Below are positions 8,687-17,061 of a stretch of DNA of 64,000 nucleotides, one piece after another. The DNA is from Thalassospira indica. Its GTDB lineage: Bacteria > Pseudomonadota > Alphaproteobacteria > Rhodospirillales > Thalassospiraceae. Positions within the stretch are counted from its first letter, which is position 1. Every line of letters starts with the position of its first letter. A program made the translations under genes and the position numbers. The stretch spans positions 1,178,001-1,242,000 of the forward strand of contig NZ_CP031555.1 in the NCBI RefSeq assembly GCF_003403095.1, written 5' to 3'. The notes under the pieces were generated by a model that saw nothing but the letters and a program-made list of their open reading frames with translations, was not told the DNA's origin and did no database searches.

Positions 8687-8822
8687 TTGCTTTCTCCAGC
8701 CAATCGCTCATATCGAAACCCAAGGCGCGGTTCACCAGCCACATCGCCAAACGCATGCAAAGAAACGCGACAACAGCTAGACCAAGCTTCATGCCAAATG
8801 ATGCGAAGATAACGTTCTCCAT
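8610..8822 (-). CDS. Small two-segment membrane protein of the lysis cassette
   Basis: A 70-residue protein with hydrophobic segments at about residues 8-32 (FGMKLGLAVVAFLCMRLAMWLV) and 53-70. It starts one base into the holin stop and extends into the transglycosylase gene. The position between holin and endolysin suggests a second holin, an antiholin or a membrane-bound lysis regulator. I do not recognise the family. Confidence 0.6.
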   Translation of the reverse strand: MENVIFASFGMKLGLAVVAFLCMRLAMWLVNRALGFDMSDWLEKANDQAISDFHGRVYLGVCIMFGLILS

Positions 8823-9016
8823 TAGCCTTTTCCTTGTGCCTTGAGGTTTGCGGCCTTCTGGGCCAACCGGTAGTGCATGTGCTTGTAGATCCAGTTCAGA
8901 ACGAATGTCCCAAGCGCGATGACAACTGATGCGACAGCCACTTTTTCGTTGGTGGTCATTCCGGTCAGAAAGCCTGCACCGGACGCGGCATAGGTGGTAA
9001 TCGTCGTTTTATCCAT
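8822..9016 (-). CDS. Phage holin, HP1/P2 type
   Basis: A 64-residue protein, starting MDKTTITTYAASGAG, with a hydrophobic stretch at about residues 26-46 (KVAVASVVIALGTFVLNWIY) and a basic, hydrophilic tail, fitting the small HP1-type holins. The ATG at 9016 has GGGACTGAAG just upstream and sits right after the X stop, so it is preferred over ATG 9028. It lies after X, where P2 has holin gene Y. Confidence 0.75.
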   Translation of the reverse strand: MDKTTITTYAASGAGFLTGMTTNEKVAVASVVIALGTFVLNWIYKHMHYRLAQKAANLKAQGKG

Positions 9017-9018
9017 CT

Positions 9019-9219
9019 TCAGTCCCACAGGTTCACGCCACGCTTCGGTGTGACAATTCGTTCGGGAAGTTTCACCTGCAGCCCATGGGGCAGGTGGGTT
9101 CCGTGTTTCGCCAGTCCCGGATTTGCTTCGAGAATGGCCTCGACCATCGTGCTGTCCCCAAAGTGCCGATAGGAAATCGTATCGACTGTGTCGCCCTGCT
9201 GGGCGCGAACCGTCTGCAT
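9019..9219 (-). CDS. X: Phage tail protein X (LysM-like)
   Basis: A 66-residue protein with the LysM-like signature QQGDTVDTISYRHFGDSTM followed by VEAILEANPGLA and LPHGLQVKLPE, as in P2 gpX. The ATG at 9219 shares one base with the L stop (TGATG), which supports this start over a longer upstream reading. It is a small tail hub component needed for tail assembly. Confidence 0.88.
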   Translation of the reverse strand: MQTVRAQQGDTVDTISYRHFGDSTMVEAILEANPGLAKHGTHLPHGLQVKLPERIVTPKRGVNLWD

Positions 9220-9677
9220 CAGATCAGTTCCACCGTGGTCCGCTTGCGGCCCATCAGTCGGGCAACGGCTTCGTTGGAAATTTGCAGCCATCGATCTGAT
9301 GTGGCTTCAAGTGCATCAGCGCGATCGTGGCCGGACTTGGTGCTGTCATAGTCGCGGGTGGTGTCGACCAACATCGATCGCACACGGTTGCAAACCGCAG
9401 TCAGGTACCAATGGGTTTTTTCACTGATATCGCCATATGACTTGGCGGGTACATCGGCCAGTGTCCCAGCTTCCTGATCCCCAACCCAATCGGCAAGAAC
9501 CGCATTGATCTCCATGATGGCGTCTTGGGTGGCGGCAATGATCCGGTCGTTGCTGAAGACGTCACTCAGGCCGGTGCGTTTGCGGACAACATCAAGTTCA
9601 AGATCCGGGAAAAAACCGTCATTCGAGACGGTGGCATCACTGGCGGCTGGATTGGTAGATGGAACAAAGCTGCTCAT
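9219..9677 (-). CDS. L: Phage head completion/stabilisation protein L
   Basis: A 152-residue protein of the P2 gpL family. It starts with a low-complexity Ser/Ala stretch, followed by FFPDLELDVVRKRTGLSD and then DAIMEINAVLADW. It acts in DNA-filled head completion. It lies between small terminase subunit M and X as in P2. A 104-base gap upstream (9678-9781) contains a very GC-rich tract near 9748-9780 with no recognisable element. Confidence 0.88.
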   Translation of the reverse strand: MSSFVPSTNPAASDATVSNDGFFPDLELDVVRKRTGLSDVFSNDRIIAATQDAIMEINAVLADWVGDQEAGTLADVPAKSYGDISEKTHWYLTAVCNRVRSMLVDTTRDYDSTKSGHDRADALEATSDRWLQISNEAVARLMGRKRTTVELI

Positions 9678-9781
9678 GATTTTTCACCGGGAAAGAAGGG
9701 AGGCGGGCGACGGGAAAGTCGGGACCATCGGATAAATCCTAGACCCTTCCTCCGCGCCGCCGCCGCGCCGGGGGGACCACG

Positions 9782-10441
9782 TTAGTCGGAAGCCTTGTTC
9801 TGTTCGGCTTCCGCGATCTGTTTTTCCAGCTTGTCGATGCGACCTTTGACACCGCATTTGGAATTGAAGTCCAAAGCGATCTTGAAGTGTTCAAAGGCCT
9901 TTGCCGGATCGGTTTCTTCCAAAAGCAGACCGGCAGCCTTGTGCGCCTTGGCACGGACTTCGTCTGGCATGTCGTGCGCTTTGGTTAGTTCGATAGCTTC
10001 CAGCAGGACGTCAAGCTGTTCATCGGTCGGTTCGTTATCGGTGATAACGTCCAGAACCATGGCCGCGATATTGCTCTTGAAGCCTTCCGGCATGGTCATG
10101 CCGCTATCAAGGGCATAGGCCACGATCGGAAGCGCACCGGCGATATCACCGGCATCAAGACGCCACAGCATGATGGTGACCAAAATATCATCCTGTGCGC
10201 CAGATTGCGCGGAAAGCACCCCTTCAACATAGGGTTCGTATTCCGGCAAAAGTTCGCGCTTCACATTGGCCTTTTCAACCTTGCTTTGAATGGCCTTCAG
10301 GATCGCCTTGTGGCTACCAAGCAGGGCGCGGAATTTTGCGGCGATACCGGCTTCTGCCGGAACTGCTGCAGCACCGGTTGGTGCTGCAGTCTGTTTCGCC
10401 GCAAGCGTCTTTTCAAAATGCATGCGTGCCGGGGATTTCAT
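9782..10441 (-). CDS. M: Phage terminase small/endonuclease subunit M
   Basis: A 219-residue protein, starting MKSPARMHFEKTLAAKQ, that matches the P2 gpM family start. Internal signatures are DDILVTIMLWRLDAGDIAGAL and a C-terminal basic helix. The ATG at 10441 overlaps the N stop by one base (TAATG). The codon at 10450 is TTG and is not needed. With P it forms the packaging terminase that cuts cos. The C-terminal 40 residues are charged and probably helical. Confidence 0.9.
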   Translation of the reverse strand: MKSPARMHFEKTLAAKQTAAPTGAAAVPAEAGIAAKFRALLGSHKAILKAIQSKVEKANVKRELLPEYEPYVEGVLSAQSGAQDDILVTIMLWRLDAGDIAGALPIVAYALDSGMTMPEGFKSNIAAMVLDVITDNEPTDEQLDVLLEAIELTKAHDMPDEVRAKAHKAAGLLLEETDPAKAFEHFKIALDFNSKCGVKGRIDKLEKQIAEAEQNKASD

Positions 10442-11448
10442 TATGCCCAACCCCCTTCACCATCCGGCAACAGGATGTTGTCGAGGAAGGCGCAAGCGCC
10501 AAAGTCTTCGACAACATATGCCTCGTTGACAGAGTTGAAATCTTCAACGCGGTCGCGCTTCGGGTTGTCCATAATCTGGCGACGACGGCTGCCCGACTGC
10601 CAATAGATCGACAGGTTGGACCGCTTTGTGATCAGAAGGCTGCGTGTCGGGAAGAACGGAACGCCAAGACCTGGAAGATTGCCAAGCGTCTTGTTGGCCA
10701 TCAGGGTGCGCAGCGCATTCTTTTCGGTCGGCGCGTCGTTGGCATTGATCAAGCCGAGATATTTGTCGGCAAGAAGCGAACGACCGGTGATGGCAACGAG
10801 TTCGCTGTCTTCGCGATACCACGGATCAAGCAGTTCATTCGTGGCGTCGAACACTGCAGCGTCCATGTTTTCATAGTCGCCACCAGCACCAACCTTGATG
10901 CCATCAAGCACGCGTTCCGAGGCATCGGCTCGGATGTGCTGGAGCCAACCAATGTTGACATCCTGCAACATCGGATAGGTGTCAATGTCGGTTTCAGCCG
11001 CCGCTGATGTGCCATTGAAGCCAATCATCAGACGGTCACGCGCAATCTGTTCGATCACCTTGTTGCGCAGTCGCGCTTGGAAATCCGGGAACTTTGCCCA
11101 GATATCCATCTGTTTATAGGTGATATAGGTATCGAAGTCGGTCTTTTTGGCTTCGTAGGTTTTGCCGGTCATGTCGCCGACAGCACGCGGGGAACGGTCG
11201 TTGTCAACAGTGTTCGTGCGGCTTGCAATCGGGCTGTCGATGCCGATGCCGACCTTTTCGCCTGACATTTCATCGACAGGCAGGATGTTGATGTCCTTCA
11301 GGAAGTCAGCACTCTCTTGAATGCGATCTTCCATTTTCTGTTCGATGGACGGTTCGACAGCAAATTTGACGGTTGCGTCGTCAACGCTGTTGAGGGCCGC
11401 AATCTGTGCCGCATAGGCATTGAACTGGCTGCGAGTGGTGTTTTTCAT
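10441..11448 (-). CDS. N: Phage major capsid protein N
   Basis: A 335-residue protein of the P2 gpN family. The start (RSQFNAYAAQIAALN), the VDEMSGEKVGIG and RTNTVDNDRSPR stretches, and KTDFDTYITYKQMDIWAKF are typical. P2 gpN is 357 residues. It builds the icosahedral shell and is normally trimmed by the O protease. A rho-independent terminator separates it from O, so capsid synthesis likely depends on readthrough or on its own promoter. Confidence 0.93.
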   Translation of the reverse strand: MKNTTRSQFNAYAAQIAALNSVDDATVKFAVEPSIEQKMEDRIQESADFLKDINILPVDEMSGEKVGIGIDSPIASRTNTVDNDRSPRAVGDMTGKTYEAKKTDFDTYITYKQMDIWAKFPDFQARLRNKVIEQIARDRLMIGFNGTSAAAETDIDTYPMLQDVNIGWLQHIRADASERVLDGIKVGAGGDYENMDAAVFDATNELLDPWYREDSELVAITGRSLLADKYLGLINANDAPTEKNALRTLMANKTLGNLPGLGVPFFPTRSLLITKRSNLSIYWQSGSRRRQIMDNPKRDRVEDFNSVNEAYVVEDFGACAFLDNILLPDGEGGWA

Positions 11449-11469
11449 CGGATTTCCGTTCTGTTGGCA

Positions 11470-11502
11470 GAAGAAAAAGGCCGACTGCTGATTAGCAGTC
11501 GG
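11470..11502 (-). terminator. Terminator between scaffold O and capsid N
   Basis: On the minus strand the 9-bp stem CCGACTGCT/AGCAGTCGG with loop AATC is followed by CCTTTTTCTT. The stem starts inside the last codons of O and spans its TAA stop. It looks like a functional intrinsic terminator or attenuator directly upstream of the capsid gene. Confidence 0.75.
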
Positions 11503-12277
11503 TCATGTTTTCGGATGCAGCACCGGTGCTTTTATCGCGTTCCGGGGTGGCGGGTTCCTTCGACAGCTTCGCGGTCAGATCGGTAACGGTCTGGGTCAGC
11601 TTGGTCACTTCCGCCTGCAGGGCTTCGAGATCCTTGGCGCCAGCCTTGTCGCCCAGATCGTCGGACAACGCGGTCACCTGTTCTGCGATCGCAAGGGTGG
11701 ACTGTTCGACCTGACTGAACTTGGCGTCATCGGCCTTTTCTTTGCCAGACAGGATCTGTTTTACCTTGGTGAACAGATCCGGGCCTTTCTGCTTCGGTTC
11801 GTCTTCCGCCTCAAACGTTTCAGCTTCGACGCATTCCGACTTCAGGTTGTCGGGCAGTGCACCCTTGTTCTGGGTCGCGAACTTGATGATCTCGGTGCCA
11901 AGCGATGCCGGGTTGTCCGTGATGGCCAGCCCTTGGCAATAGGCTTCGCCGGTACCGGCAAAGTTCGGGTTCAACTCGATCGACCAGTAAACTTTCTGGC
12001 GGGCTTTATTGAGTTTGATCAGGTCATCGGTCGGATCGATCTGGGCAAGCAGCACGCGGTTGCCATTGCCGTCGTCTTCTGCCTTAAGCGCCAGAACATC
12101 CCCATATGCCGGGAATTCACCTTGCGGGCGCAGGCTCATAAGGTGTTCGCAATTGATCCGGGCTCCGTATTTGGCCGGGTCATAGTTGGCGGCCATCTGG
12201 TTGATCTGTTCGGGGGTGATTTCACGGCCATCAATGGTTTTGCCGGAAGTCGCTACGCGGAAGAATTTGGTTTTCAT
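11492..12277 (-). CDS. O: Phage capsid scaffolding protein O with protease domain
   Basis: A 261-residue protein, starting MKTKFFRVATSGKTIDGREI, of the P2 gpO family. The N-terminal half is an S73-type serine protease domain (GREITPEQINQMAANYDP, INCEHL with the likely catalytic His, WSIELNPNF with the likely Ser). The C-terminal half, about residues 170-261, is a charged coiled coil that scaffolds the capsid. The ATG at 12277 fits family starts; the long upstream extension is unlike relatives and would cross the operator. Its promoter is divergent from that of P. Confidence 0.92.
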   Translation of the reverse strand: MKTKFFRVATSGKTIDGREITPEQINQMAANYDPAKYGARINCEHLMSLRPQGEFPAYGDVLALKAEDDGNGNRVLLAQIDPTDDLIKLNKARQKVYWSIELNPNFAGTGEAYCQGLAITDNPASLGTEIIKFATQNKGALPDNLKSECVEAETFEAEDEPKQKGPDLFTKVKQILSGKEKADDAKFSQVEQSTLAIAEQVTALSDDLGDKAGAKDLEALQAEVTKLTQTVTDLTAKLSKEPATPERDKSTGAASENMTDC

Positions 12278-12357
12278 CGCTTCAGCTTCTGTTGGGTCAG
12301 GGATCGGCGCTATTTCGGCCAATGCTGCTTGCAAGCAGGCAAAAACATCAAATCCCC

Positions 12358-12386
12358 GGTGGTTGTTCGATGGGCATACAACCACC
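12358..12386. promoter_or_regulatory. Candidate late-promoter operator between O and P (copy 1)
   Basis: Interrupted palindrome with 9-bp arms, GGTGGTTGT and ACAACCACC, separated by 11 bases. Its core is identical, in inverse orientation, to the site in front of V at 6645-6669. The centre lies 55 bases before the P start and 95 bases before the O start. It probably serves both divergent late promoters, like the Ogr/Delta sites of P2. Confidence 0.65.
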
Positions 12387-12426
12387 CCGCAAATGCTGTT
12401 GTTCGCGTCCTCTGTAACTTGAGGGC

Positions 12427-14211
12427 ATGACAGACATCGACGTAGCCGCACGCATTGAAGCGCGAAACCTTTACCATCAGGCATACAGCGTGGCCGAGAT
12501 ATCAAAGCGGCTGGCCGTGCCTTATGGGACTGTTGACGCATGGAAGCGCCGCGACAAATGGGACGACACCCCGCTTGTGGCCAAGCTCGAAAACTCGGTC
12601 GATGTCCGTCTGCTGCGTCTGATCGCCAAGGAAGAAAAAACAGAGACTGATCTCAAGGAAATTGACCAGTTGGGCATCCTTCTGGAACGCACATCGCGCA
12701 TTCAGAAATATGAACGCACCGGCAAGGAAGCCGACCTTAACCCCAATATCGAAAACCGTAACGAGGCCAAAAAGCAAAAGGCCAAGGCCAAAGGCAAAAA
12801 TGCCCTGACCGATGAACAGGTGCAAATGCTGGTCAAGGCGTTTGAGGATGGTCTTTATGGCTATCAGATTGATTGGGGGGCTGCGAAAAAGTACCGCGAA
12901 CGCAACATCCTGAAATCGCGTCAGATCGGCGCAACATGGTACTTCGCCCGTGAAGCCCTGATCGATGCCATCACCACGGGTGACAATCAAATATTCCTGT
13001 CGGCCTCAAAGGCACAGGCCCACGTCTTCAAGCAATACATCCTTGATTTCGTGCGCGAGGTGACCGGGGTGGAATTAAAGGGCGATCCGATTGTGCTTTG
13101 GAATGGCGCAACCCTTTACTTCCTTGGCACCAACAGCAAAACCGCGCAATCCTATCATGGTCATGTGTATCTGGATGAATATGCGTGGATCAGCAAATTC
13201 CTTGAATTCCGCAAGGTTGCGTCTGCCATGGCGACGCACAAGAAATGGCGGAAAACCTATTTCTCGACACCGTCGACCATCAATCACGATGCCAATGCAT
13301 TCTGGTCAGGGGAATCCTATAACAAGGGCCGGGCAAAGGCAGATCGTGCGGAATTTGATGTTTCCCATGAAGCCCTGAAACACGGGTCGGTCGGGCCGGA
13401 TGGTCAGTGGCGGCAGTCGGTCACGATCATTGATGCAGTGGAATCCGGTTGCGACCTGTTTGATATCGACCAGCTAAGGCGCGAATACAACGATCAGGAT
13501 TTCCGCAACCTGTTCATGTGCGAATGGGTCGATGACACCGCCAGTTACTTCCTGTTTGACGAACTGCGCAAATGCATGGTCGATGCATGGGAAGTCTGGG
13601 AAAAGGACTTTGCCCCGTTTGCCGATCGACCGCTTGGCAACCTGCCGGTTTGGATCGGCTATGATCCATCTGAAACGGGTGACCAAGCCTCGATTACAGT
13701 CGTGGCACCACCCCAAAGCAGCAAGGGCAAATATCGCGTTGTCGAAAAGATCAACGCGACCGGGTCTGACTGGGCAGCACAGGCCGAAACCATTCGCCGC
13801 CTGACACAGCGATACAATGTTCAGCACATCGGGATTGATGCCACCCAGATCGGCAGTGGTGTCTTCCAGCTTGTCCAGGCGTTCTTCCCGGCTGCCGTCG
13901 CGATCAAATATTCTGCCGAGGTCAAAACCCGTCTGGTCCTGAAGGCAAAGCACCTGATCAGCAAGGGCATGCTTCAATTTGATCTTGGGTGGTCGGATGT
14001 CTGCATGGCCTTCATGTCGATCCGCAAAACCAGCACAGCATCGGGCGGCCAGATGACCTTTGCCGCCTCACGGTCCAAAGAAACCGGCCATGCCGATGTG
14101 GCGTGGTCAATCATGCATGCGATTGATCGCATCGACTTCCTTGATTTCAACGAAACCGGGGTTGCCGTCGGCTCAGACAGCCAGCGTCAATCCATTGTGG
14201 AGATTTGCTAA
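12427..14211 (+). CDS. P: Phage terminase large subunit P (ATPase/nuclease)
   Basis: A 594-residue protein of the P2 gpP family. The N-terminus has a helix-turn-helix (AYSVAEISKRLAVPYGTVDAW, residues 19-39). The ATPase domain follows, with a Walker A variant SRQIGATW near residue 162 and Walker B VYLDEYAWI near residue 246. The C-terminal RNase H-like nuclease has acidic residues in WIGYDPSETGDQAS and GIDATQIGSG. It packages phage DNA into the prohead. GAGGG precedes the ATG. Q follows after one base. Confidence 0.95.
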   Translation: MTDIDVAARIEARNLYHQAYSVAEISKRLAVPYGTVDAWKRRDKWDDTPLVAKLENSVDVRLLRLIAKEEKTETDLKEIDQLGILLERTSRIQKYERTGKEADLNPNIENRNEAKKQKAKAKGKNALTDEQVQMLVKAFEDGLYGYQIDWGAAKKYRERNILKSRQIGATWYFAREALIDAITTGDNQIFLSASKAQAHVFKQYILDFVREVTGVELKGDPIVLWNGATLYFLGTNSKTAQSYHGHVYLDEYAWISKFLEFRKVASAMATHKKWRKTYFSTPSTINHDANAFWSGESYNKGRAKADRAEFDVSHEALKHGSVGPDGQWRQSVTIIDAVESGCDLFDIDQLRREYNDQDFRNLFMCEWVDDTASYFLFDELRKCMVDAWEVWEKDFAPFADRPLGNLPVWIGYDPSETGDQASITVVAPPQSSKGKYRVVEKINATGSDWAAQAETIRRLTQRYNVQHIGIDATQIGSGVFQLVQAFFPAAVAIKYSAEVKTRLVLKAKHLISKGMLQFDLGWSDVCMAFMSIRKTSTASGGQMTFAASRSKETGHADVAWSIMHAIDRIDFLDFNETGVAVGSDSQRQSIVEIC

Positions 14212-14212
14212 C

Positions 14213-15226
14213 ATGGCGAAGGCAACCAAGGTGGACGCACCAGCCCCAGCAAACAAGTCAAAGGCCGAACTGTTCACGTTTGGCGAACCGGAGCCGGTCC
14301 TGAATAAGCGCGATGTGATGTCTTATTTTCATTCCGCCTTCAACGGATCCTATTATGAGCCGCCAATCAGTTTTGACGGTCTGGCGAAATCGCTGCCATC
14401 AAACGCCCACCATGAAAGCGCGATCCGTTTCAAGGTCAACCAACTGGCCGCGCATTTTATCCCGTCAAAGTTCCTCAAGCGCCACGAATTCACCCGTCTG
14501 GCGACCGATTATCTGGTGTTTGGCAACCTGTTTGCCGAACAGCGGTTTTCACGTATGGGCAATTTGCTTGAGGTGACCACATGCCTAGCGCGATGGACGC
14601 GGGCGAAAAAGGATGGCCGGTTCATCATGCTGATCGACGGCAAGGAACATGAATTTGAAGACGGCGCGATCATTCACCTGCAGGAGCCCGATATCAATCA
14701 GGAAATCTATGGTCTGCCAACCTACGTCGCGGCCCTGCAGTCGGCTTGGCTGAACGAGGCCGCCACCCTGTTTCGCCGCAAGTATTACCTCAATGGCAGT
14801 CATGCCGGGTTTGTGATGTATGTAAATGATGCAGCGGCTAACCCTGAAGATGTCGATGCCCTGCGCAAAGCCATGAAGGATGCCAAGGGACCGGGCAACT
14901 TCCGCAACCTGTTCTATTACAGTCCGAACGGCAAAAAGGACGGTATTCAGATCATGCCGCTGTCAGAAGTCGCGGCCAAAGACGAATTTGCCAGCATGAA
15001 GAATGTCACCCGCGATGACATTCTGGCCGCGCACCGTGTGCCGCCGCAACTGCTTGGCATCGTGCCTGTCAATGCCGGTGGTTTCGGCAGCATTCAGGAC
15101 GCTGCCGAGGTATTCCACAATAACGAAATCCGCCCGATCATGGCGGCCCTCGAAGGGTTGAACGACATGACCGGGGAAAAGGTGATTGAATTCCGTGATT
15201 ATGTCGGCAAGGTCAAGGAAGCGTGA
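14213..15226 (+). CDS. Q: Phage portal protein Q
   Basis: A 337-residue protein, starting MAKATKVDAPAP, of the P2 gpQ portal family. Signatures are FTFGEPEPVLNKRDVM, YEPPISFDGLAKS, RRKYYLNGSHAGFVMY and AHRVPPQLLGIVP. It forms the dodecameric ring at the capsid vertex through which P pumps DNA. The ATG lies one base after the P stop, so the two are co-translated. In P2 the cos site follows the 3' end of Q. Confidence 0.95.
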   Translation: MAKATKVDAPAPANKSKAELFTFGEPEPVLNKRDVMSYFHSAFNGSYYEPPISFDGLAKSLPSNAHHESAIRFKVNQLAAHFIPSKFLKRHEFTRLATDYLVFGNLFAEQRFSRMGNLLEVTTCLARWTRAKKDGRFIMLIDGKEHEFEDGAIIHLQEPDINQEIYGLPTYVAALQSAWLNEAATLFRRKYYLNGSHAGFVMYVNDAAANPEDVDALRKAMKDAKGPGNFRNLFYYSPNGKKDGIQIMPLSEVAAKDEFASMKNVTRDDILAAHRVPPQLLGIVPVNAGGFGSIQDAAEVFHNNEIRPIMAALEGLNDMTGEKVIEFRDYVGKVKEA

Positions 15227-15247
15227 CCAAGAGAAAATAATGATGCT

Positions 15248-15490
15248 CTATCGCCAACGGTCCAAATCATCATAGGTAACCAAAACGACATCAACAGGGG
15301 TTGCGCGGCATACTTTGCAGCGCAGCCTTTTTTGTATCTCTCTTGGTGTATGAAACCCCATATGGCGTTTGCAGATATCTTGCCAAAGCAAAACATACTT
15401 GCGACGGCCGCAACCGCATGTGCAGCCGAGCGCAGCAAATTCTTTTCGCGACCAAATGGTAAAAACGGGTGTGTCGAACTGATCCTGCAT
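15248..15490 (-). CDS. Small Cys-rich, probably zinc-binding protein
   Basis: An 80-residue protein with Cys residues clustered as C-x-C-x-C near residues 23-27, a single Cys near 40, and C-x2-C near 58-61, a plausible zinc-binding set. AAAGGA sits 7 bases before the ATG at 15490, which supports real translation. The middle (GCGRR ... RLRCKVC) resembles small uncharacterised alphaproteobacterial proteins. P2-type phages encode a Cys-rich late activator of about 72 residues (Ogr). This protein has a similar size and character but a different spacing and position, so that link is only a guess. Confidence 0.6.
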   Translation of the reverse strand: MQDQFDTPVFTIWSRKEFAALGCTCGCGRRKYVLLWQDICKRHMGFHTPREIQKRLRCKVCRATPVDVVLVTYDDLDRWR

Positions 15491-15560
15491 TGGGCCATCC
15501 TTTGGCCCTGTCCCGATAGATATCTAGCAATGCTTGATCGAGTTTTCCAACCCTAAATGG

Positions 15561-15592
15561 AATGGGTCGCCTCCGGGCGGCCCATTTTCATT
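15561..15592 (+). terminator. Rho-independent terminator downstream of P-Q
   Basis: An 11-bp stem AATGGGTCGCC/GGCGGCCCATT (one G-T pair) with loop TCCG, followed by TTTTCATT on the plus strand. It would end the P-Q transcript about 340 bases past Q. Confidence 0.7.
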
Positions 15593-15633
15593 GCAAAGTA
15601 AAAGGCCCGCGTTTGATGAAAAACGCGGGCCTT
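15593..15633 (-). terminator. Rho-independent terminator downstream of the methylase gene
   Basis: A perfect 13-bp stem AAGGCCCGCGTTT/AAACGCGGGCCTT with a 6-base loop. On the minus strand it is followed by TTACTTT. It faces the plus-strand terminator just to its left and would stop transcription from the methylase gene before it reaches the small Cys-rich gene. Confidence 0.75.
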
Positions 15634-15699
15634 CGGGCGCAAACAGGGAGGCATTCCAGTCGAGAAGCCCAGCTTTGCGCCTTGATTGGTTTTCGTCAA

Positions 15700-16533
15700 T
15701 CAGGTCGTGGTTGGATGGAAATTGGTGATAATGACTTCGCCGGTTTCTTTAGGCTTTGAACCGTTCAGGCTGTAGCGGGTTTGCACCGCATCGATCGCGA
15801 AATCGGCAAAGGTTTCCCGGACCCCCTCTGTGTCATTCAATGACAGGATAAAGCGGCCCTTGATCCCCGACAGGATCCCGGCAAGCTGTTTGAAATCATC
15901 ACGCGAAAAGACTTCCTTGCCGTAATAGTCTTCAGATCCCCAATAGGGCGGATCAAGATAAAACAGGGTTTCAGGCCGGTCGTATCGGGTGATGAAATCC
16001 GCATAAGGCAGGCATTCAATCACCACCCCGGAAAGCCGTTCATGCAGATCATCCAGCATCGGGACCAGACGCGACAGGTCAAACCGTGATGGTCGTTCAG
16101 ATGATGTGCCAAAGTTGCGTCCATCGACCTTGCCGCCAAATGACAAGCGCTGCAGGTAAATGAACCGGGCGGCCCGCTGGATATCGGTCAGGGTATCCGG
16201 GGCAACATTCAGCAGGCGTTCAAATTCCGCCCGGCTGGCAAGGTGAAATTTCAGGTAGTCGACAAAATAGCTGTAATGGTCCTGGAGGATGCGAAACAGG
16301 CCATGGACATCCTTGGAAATGTCGTTGATCACTTCGGCACGCGGTGCGGACCTGCGGCGCAGGAAGATGCCGCCCATGCCGACAAACGGTTCGGCATACA
16401 GCTTGTGCGGTGTGGCCTCGATCCGTTCGATCAGTGTTTTGGCCAGCAGGCGCTTCCCGCCGACATAGGGCGCGACCGGGTGAACAGGCTTGACGGGCAA
16501 AAGATCGGCGGGGTCAGGGGATTGAACGTTCAT
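15700..16533 (-). CDS. DNA adenine methylase (D12 class, Dam-like)
   Basis: A 277-residue N6-adenine methyltransferase. The SAM-binding motif is PYVGGKR near residue 23 plus EPFVGMGGIF near residue 47, and the catalytic motif is DPPYWG near residue 195. The order fits alpha-class D12 enzymes. No restriction endonuclease lies beside it, so it is probably a phage-borne solitary methylase protecting DNA or regulating phage genes. The target site cannot be read from the sequence. It is bracketed by terminators, so it forms its own unit. Confidence 0.9.
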   Translation of the reverse strand: MNVQSPDPADLLPVKPVHPVAPYVGGKRLLAKTLIERIEATPHKLYAEPFVGMGGIFLRRRSAPRAEVINDISKDVHGLFRILQDHYSYFVDYLKFHLASRAEFERLLNVAPDTLTDIQRAARFIYLQRLSFGGKVDGRNFGTSSERPSRFDLSRLVPMLDDLHERLSGVVIECLPYADFITRYDRPETLFYLDPPYWGSEDYYGKEVFSRDDFKQLAGILSGIKGRFILSLNDTEGVRETFADFAIDAVQTRYSLNGSKPKETGEVIITNFHPTTT

Positions 16534-16552
16534 TCAGGCAACCTTTCAGGCA

Positions 16553-16584
16553 AATGAAAAAGGCCGGGGCTTCCCCCGACCTTT
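16553..16584 (-). terminator. Terminator downstream of the secreted protein gene
   Basis: On the minus strand the stem AAAGGTCGGGG/CCCCGGCCTTT (one G-T pair, 4-base loop) is followed by TTCATTT. It lies between the secreted-protein gene and the methylase start, so the two genes are separate transcription units. Confidence 0.7.
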
Positions 16585-16656
16585 ACAACCTAAAAAAGAG
16601 TTTCTTTTATTGTATGTTTTTATGGTTGCATATTGCCCTGTCCAACCACTCAGCGG

Positions 16657-17061
16657 CTAGAACGGTTGCCCGTTGTATGTGCCTTGCACCACGGTCAAAA
16701 GGTTCGGGTCACTGTCATTCAGCTTTCCCGGATCATCACAGAAATCAAAGTTCGGCTGCAGGATGGCCGTGCTGATGGCACCGGTGCTGCTGGTGTTTTC
16801 CAGATAGACGAAATAGCCTTCCCGGCCTTCAAGAAAAACCACCTCGGTGGTGGCACGGATATAGGTTGCCATGGGCTGATGTTCAGCGGCATAGCTGTCT
16901 GCCGTCCGGGCGGCATTGTTCTCGATCCACTTCCAGTCTTCATACTCATGCGCTGCCGTGCCCGGTGCACATTCTGCGGCAAGCGCGGGGGATACCATGA
17001 TGCCACTGCCAAGCAGGGCAAGAAGGGCGGCGCATGCCGCTTTGATGATCAGGTTTTTCAT
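16657..17061 (-). CDS. Small exported protein of unknown function
   Basis: A 134-residue protein with a clear signal peptide (KNLIIKAACAALLALLGSGI, cleavage likely after ALA near residue 28) and a soluble domain with two Cys that could pair. GAGGTG precedes the ATG. I do not recognise the family. Its position between the methylase and the AT-rich tract suggests a lysogenic-conversion (moron) gene, but this is inference. Confidence 0.7.
   Translation of the reverse strand: MKNLIIKAACAALLALLGSGIMVSPALAAECAPGTAAHEYEDWKWIENNAARTADSYAAEHQPMATYIRATTEVVFLEGREGYFVYLENTSSTGAISTAILQPNFDFCDDPGKLNDSDPNLLTVVQGTYNGQPF

Larger units (their letters stand above)
15227..15699. other. Region between portal Q and the methylase gene
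   Basis: This stretch holds one likely small minus-strand gene (15248-15490) and two facing terminators (15561-15592 on plus, 15593-15633 on minus). I see no other gene in it. No clear cos sequence was recognised here, although P2 has cos just beyond Q. Confidence 0.6.

Noticed and set aside
1..15226. R-type tailocin rather than a phage
   Set aside because: Capsid, scaffold, both terminase subunits, portal and head completion genes are all present and intact.
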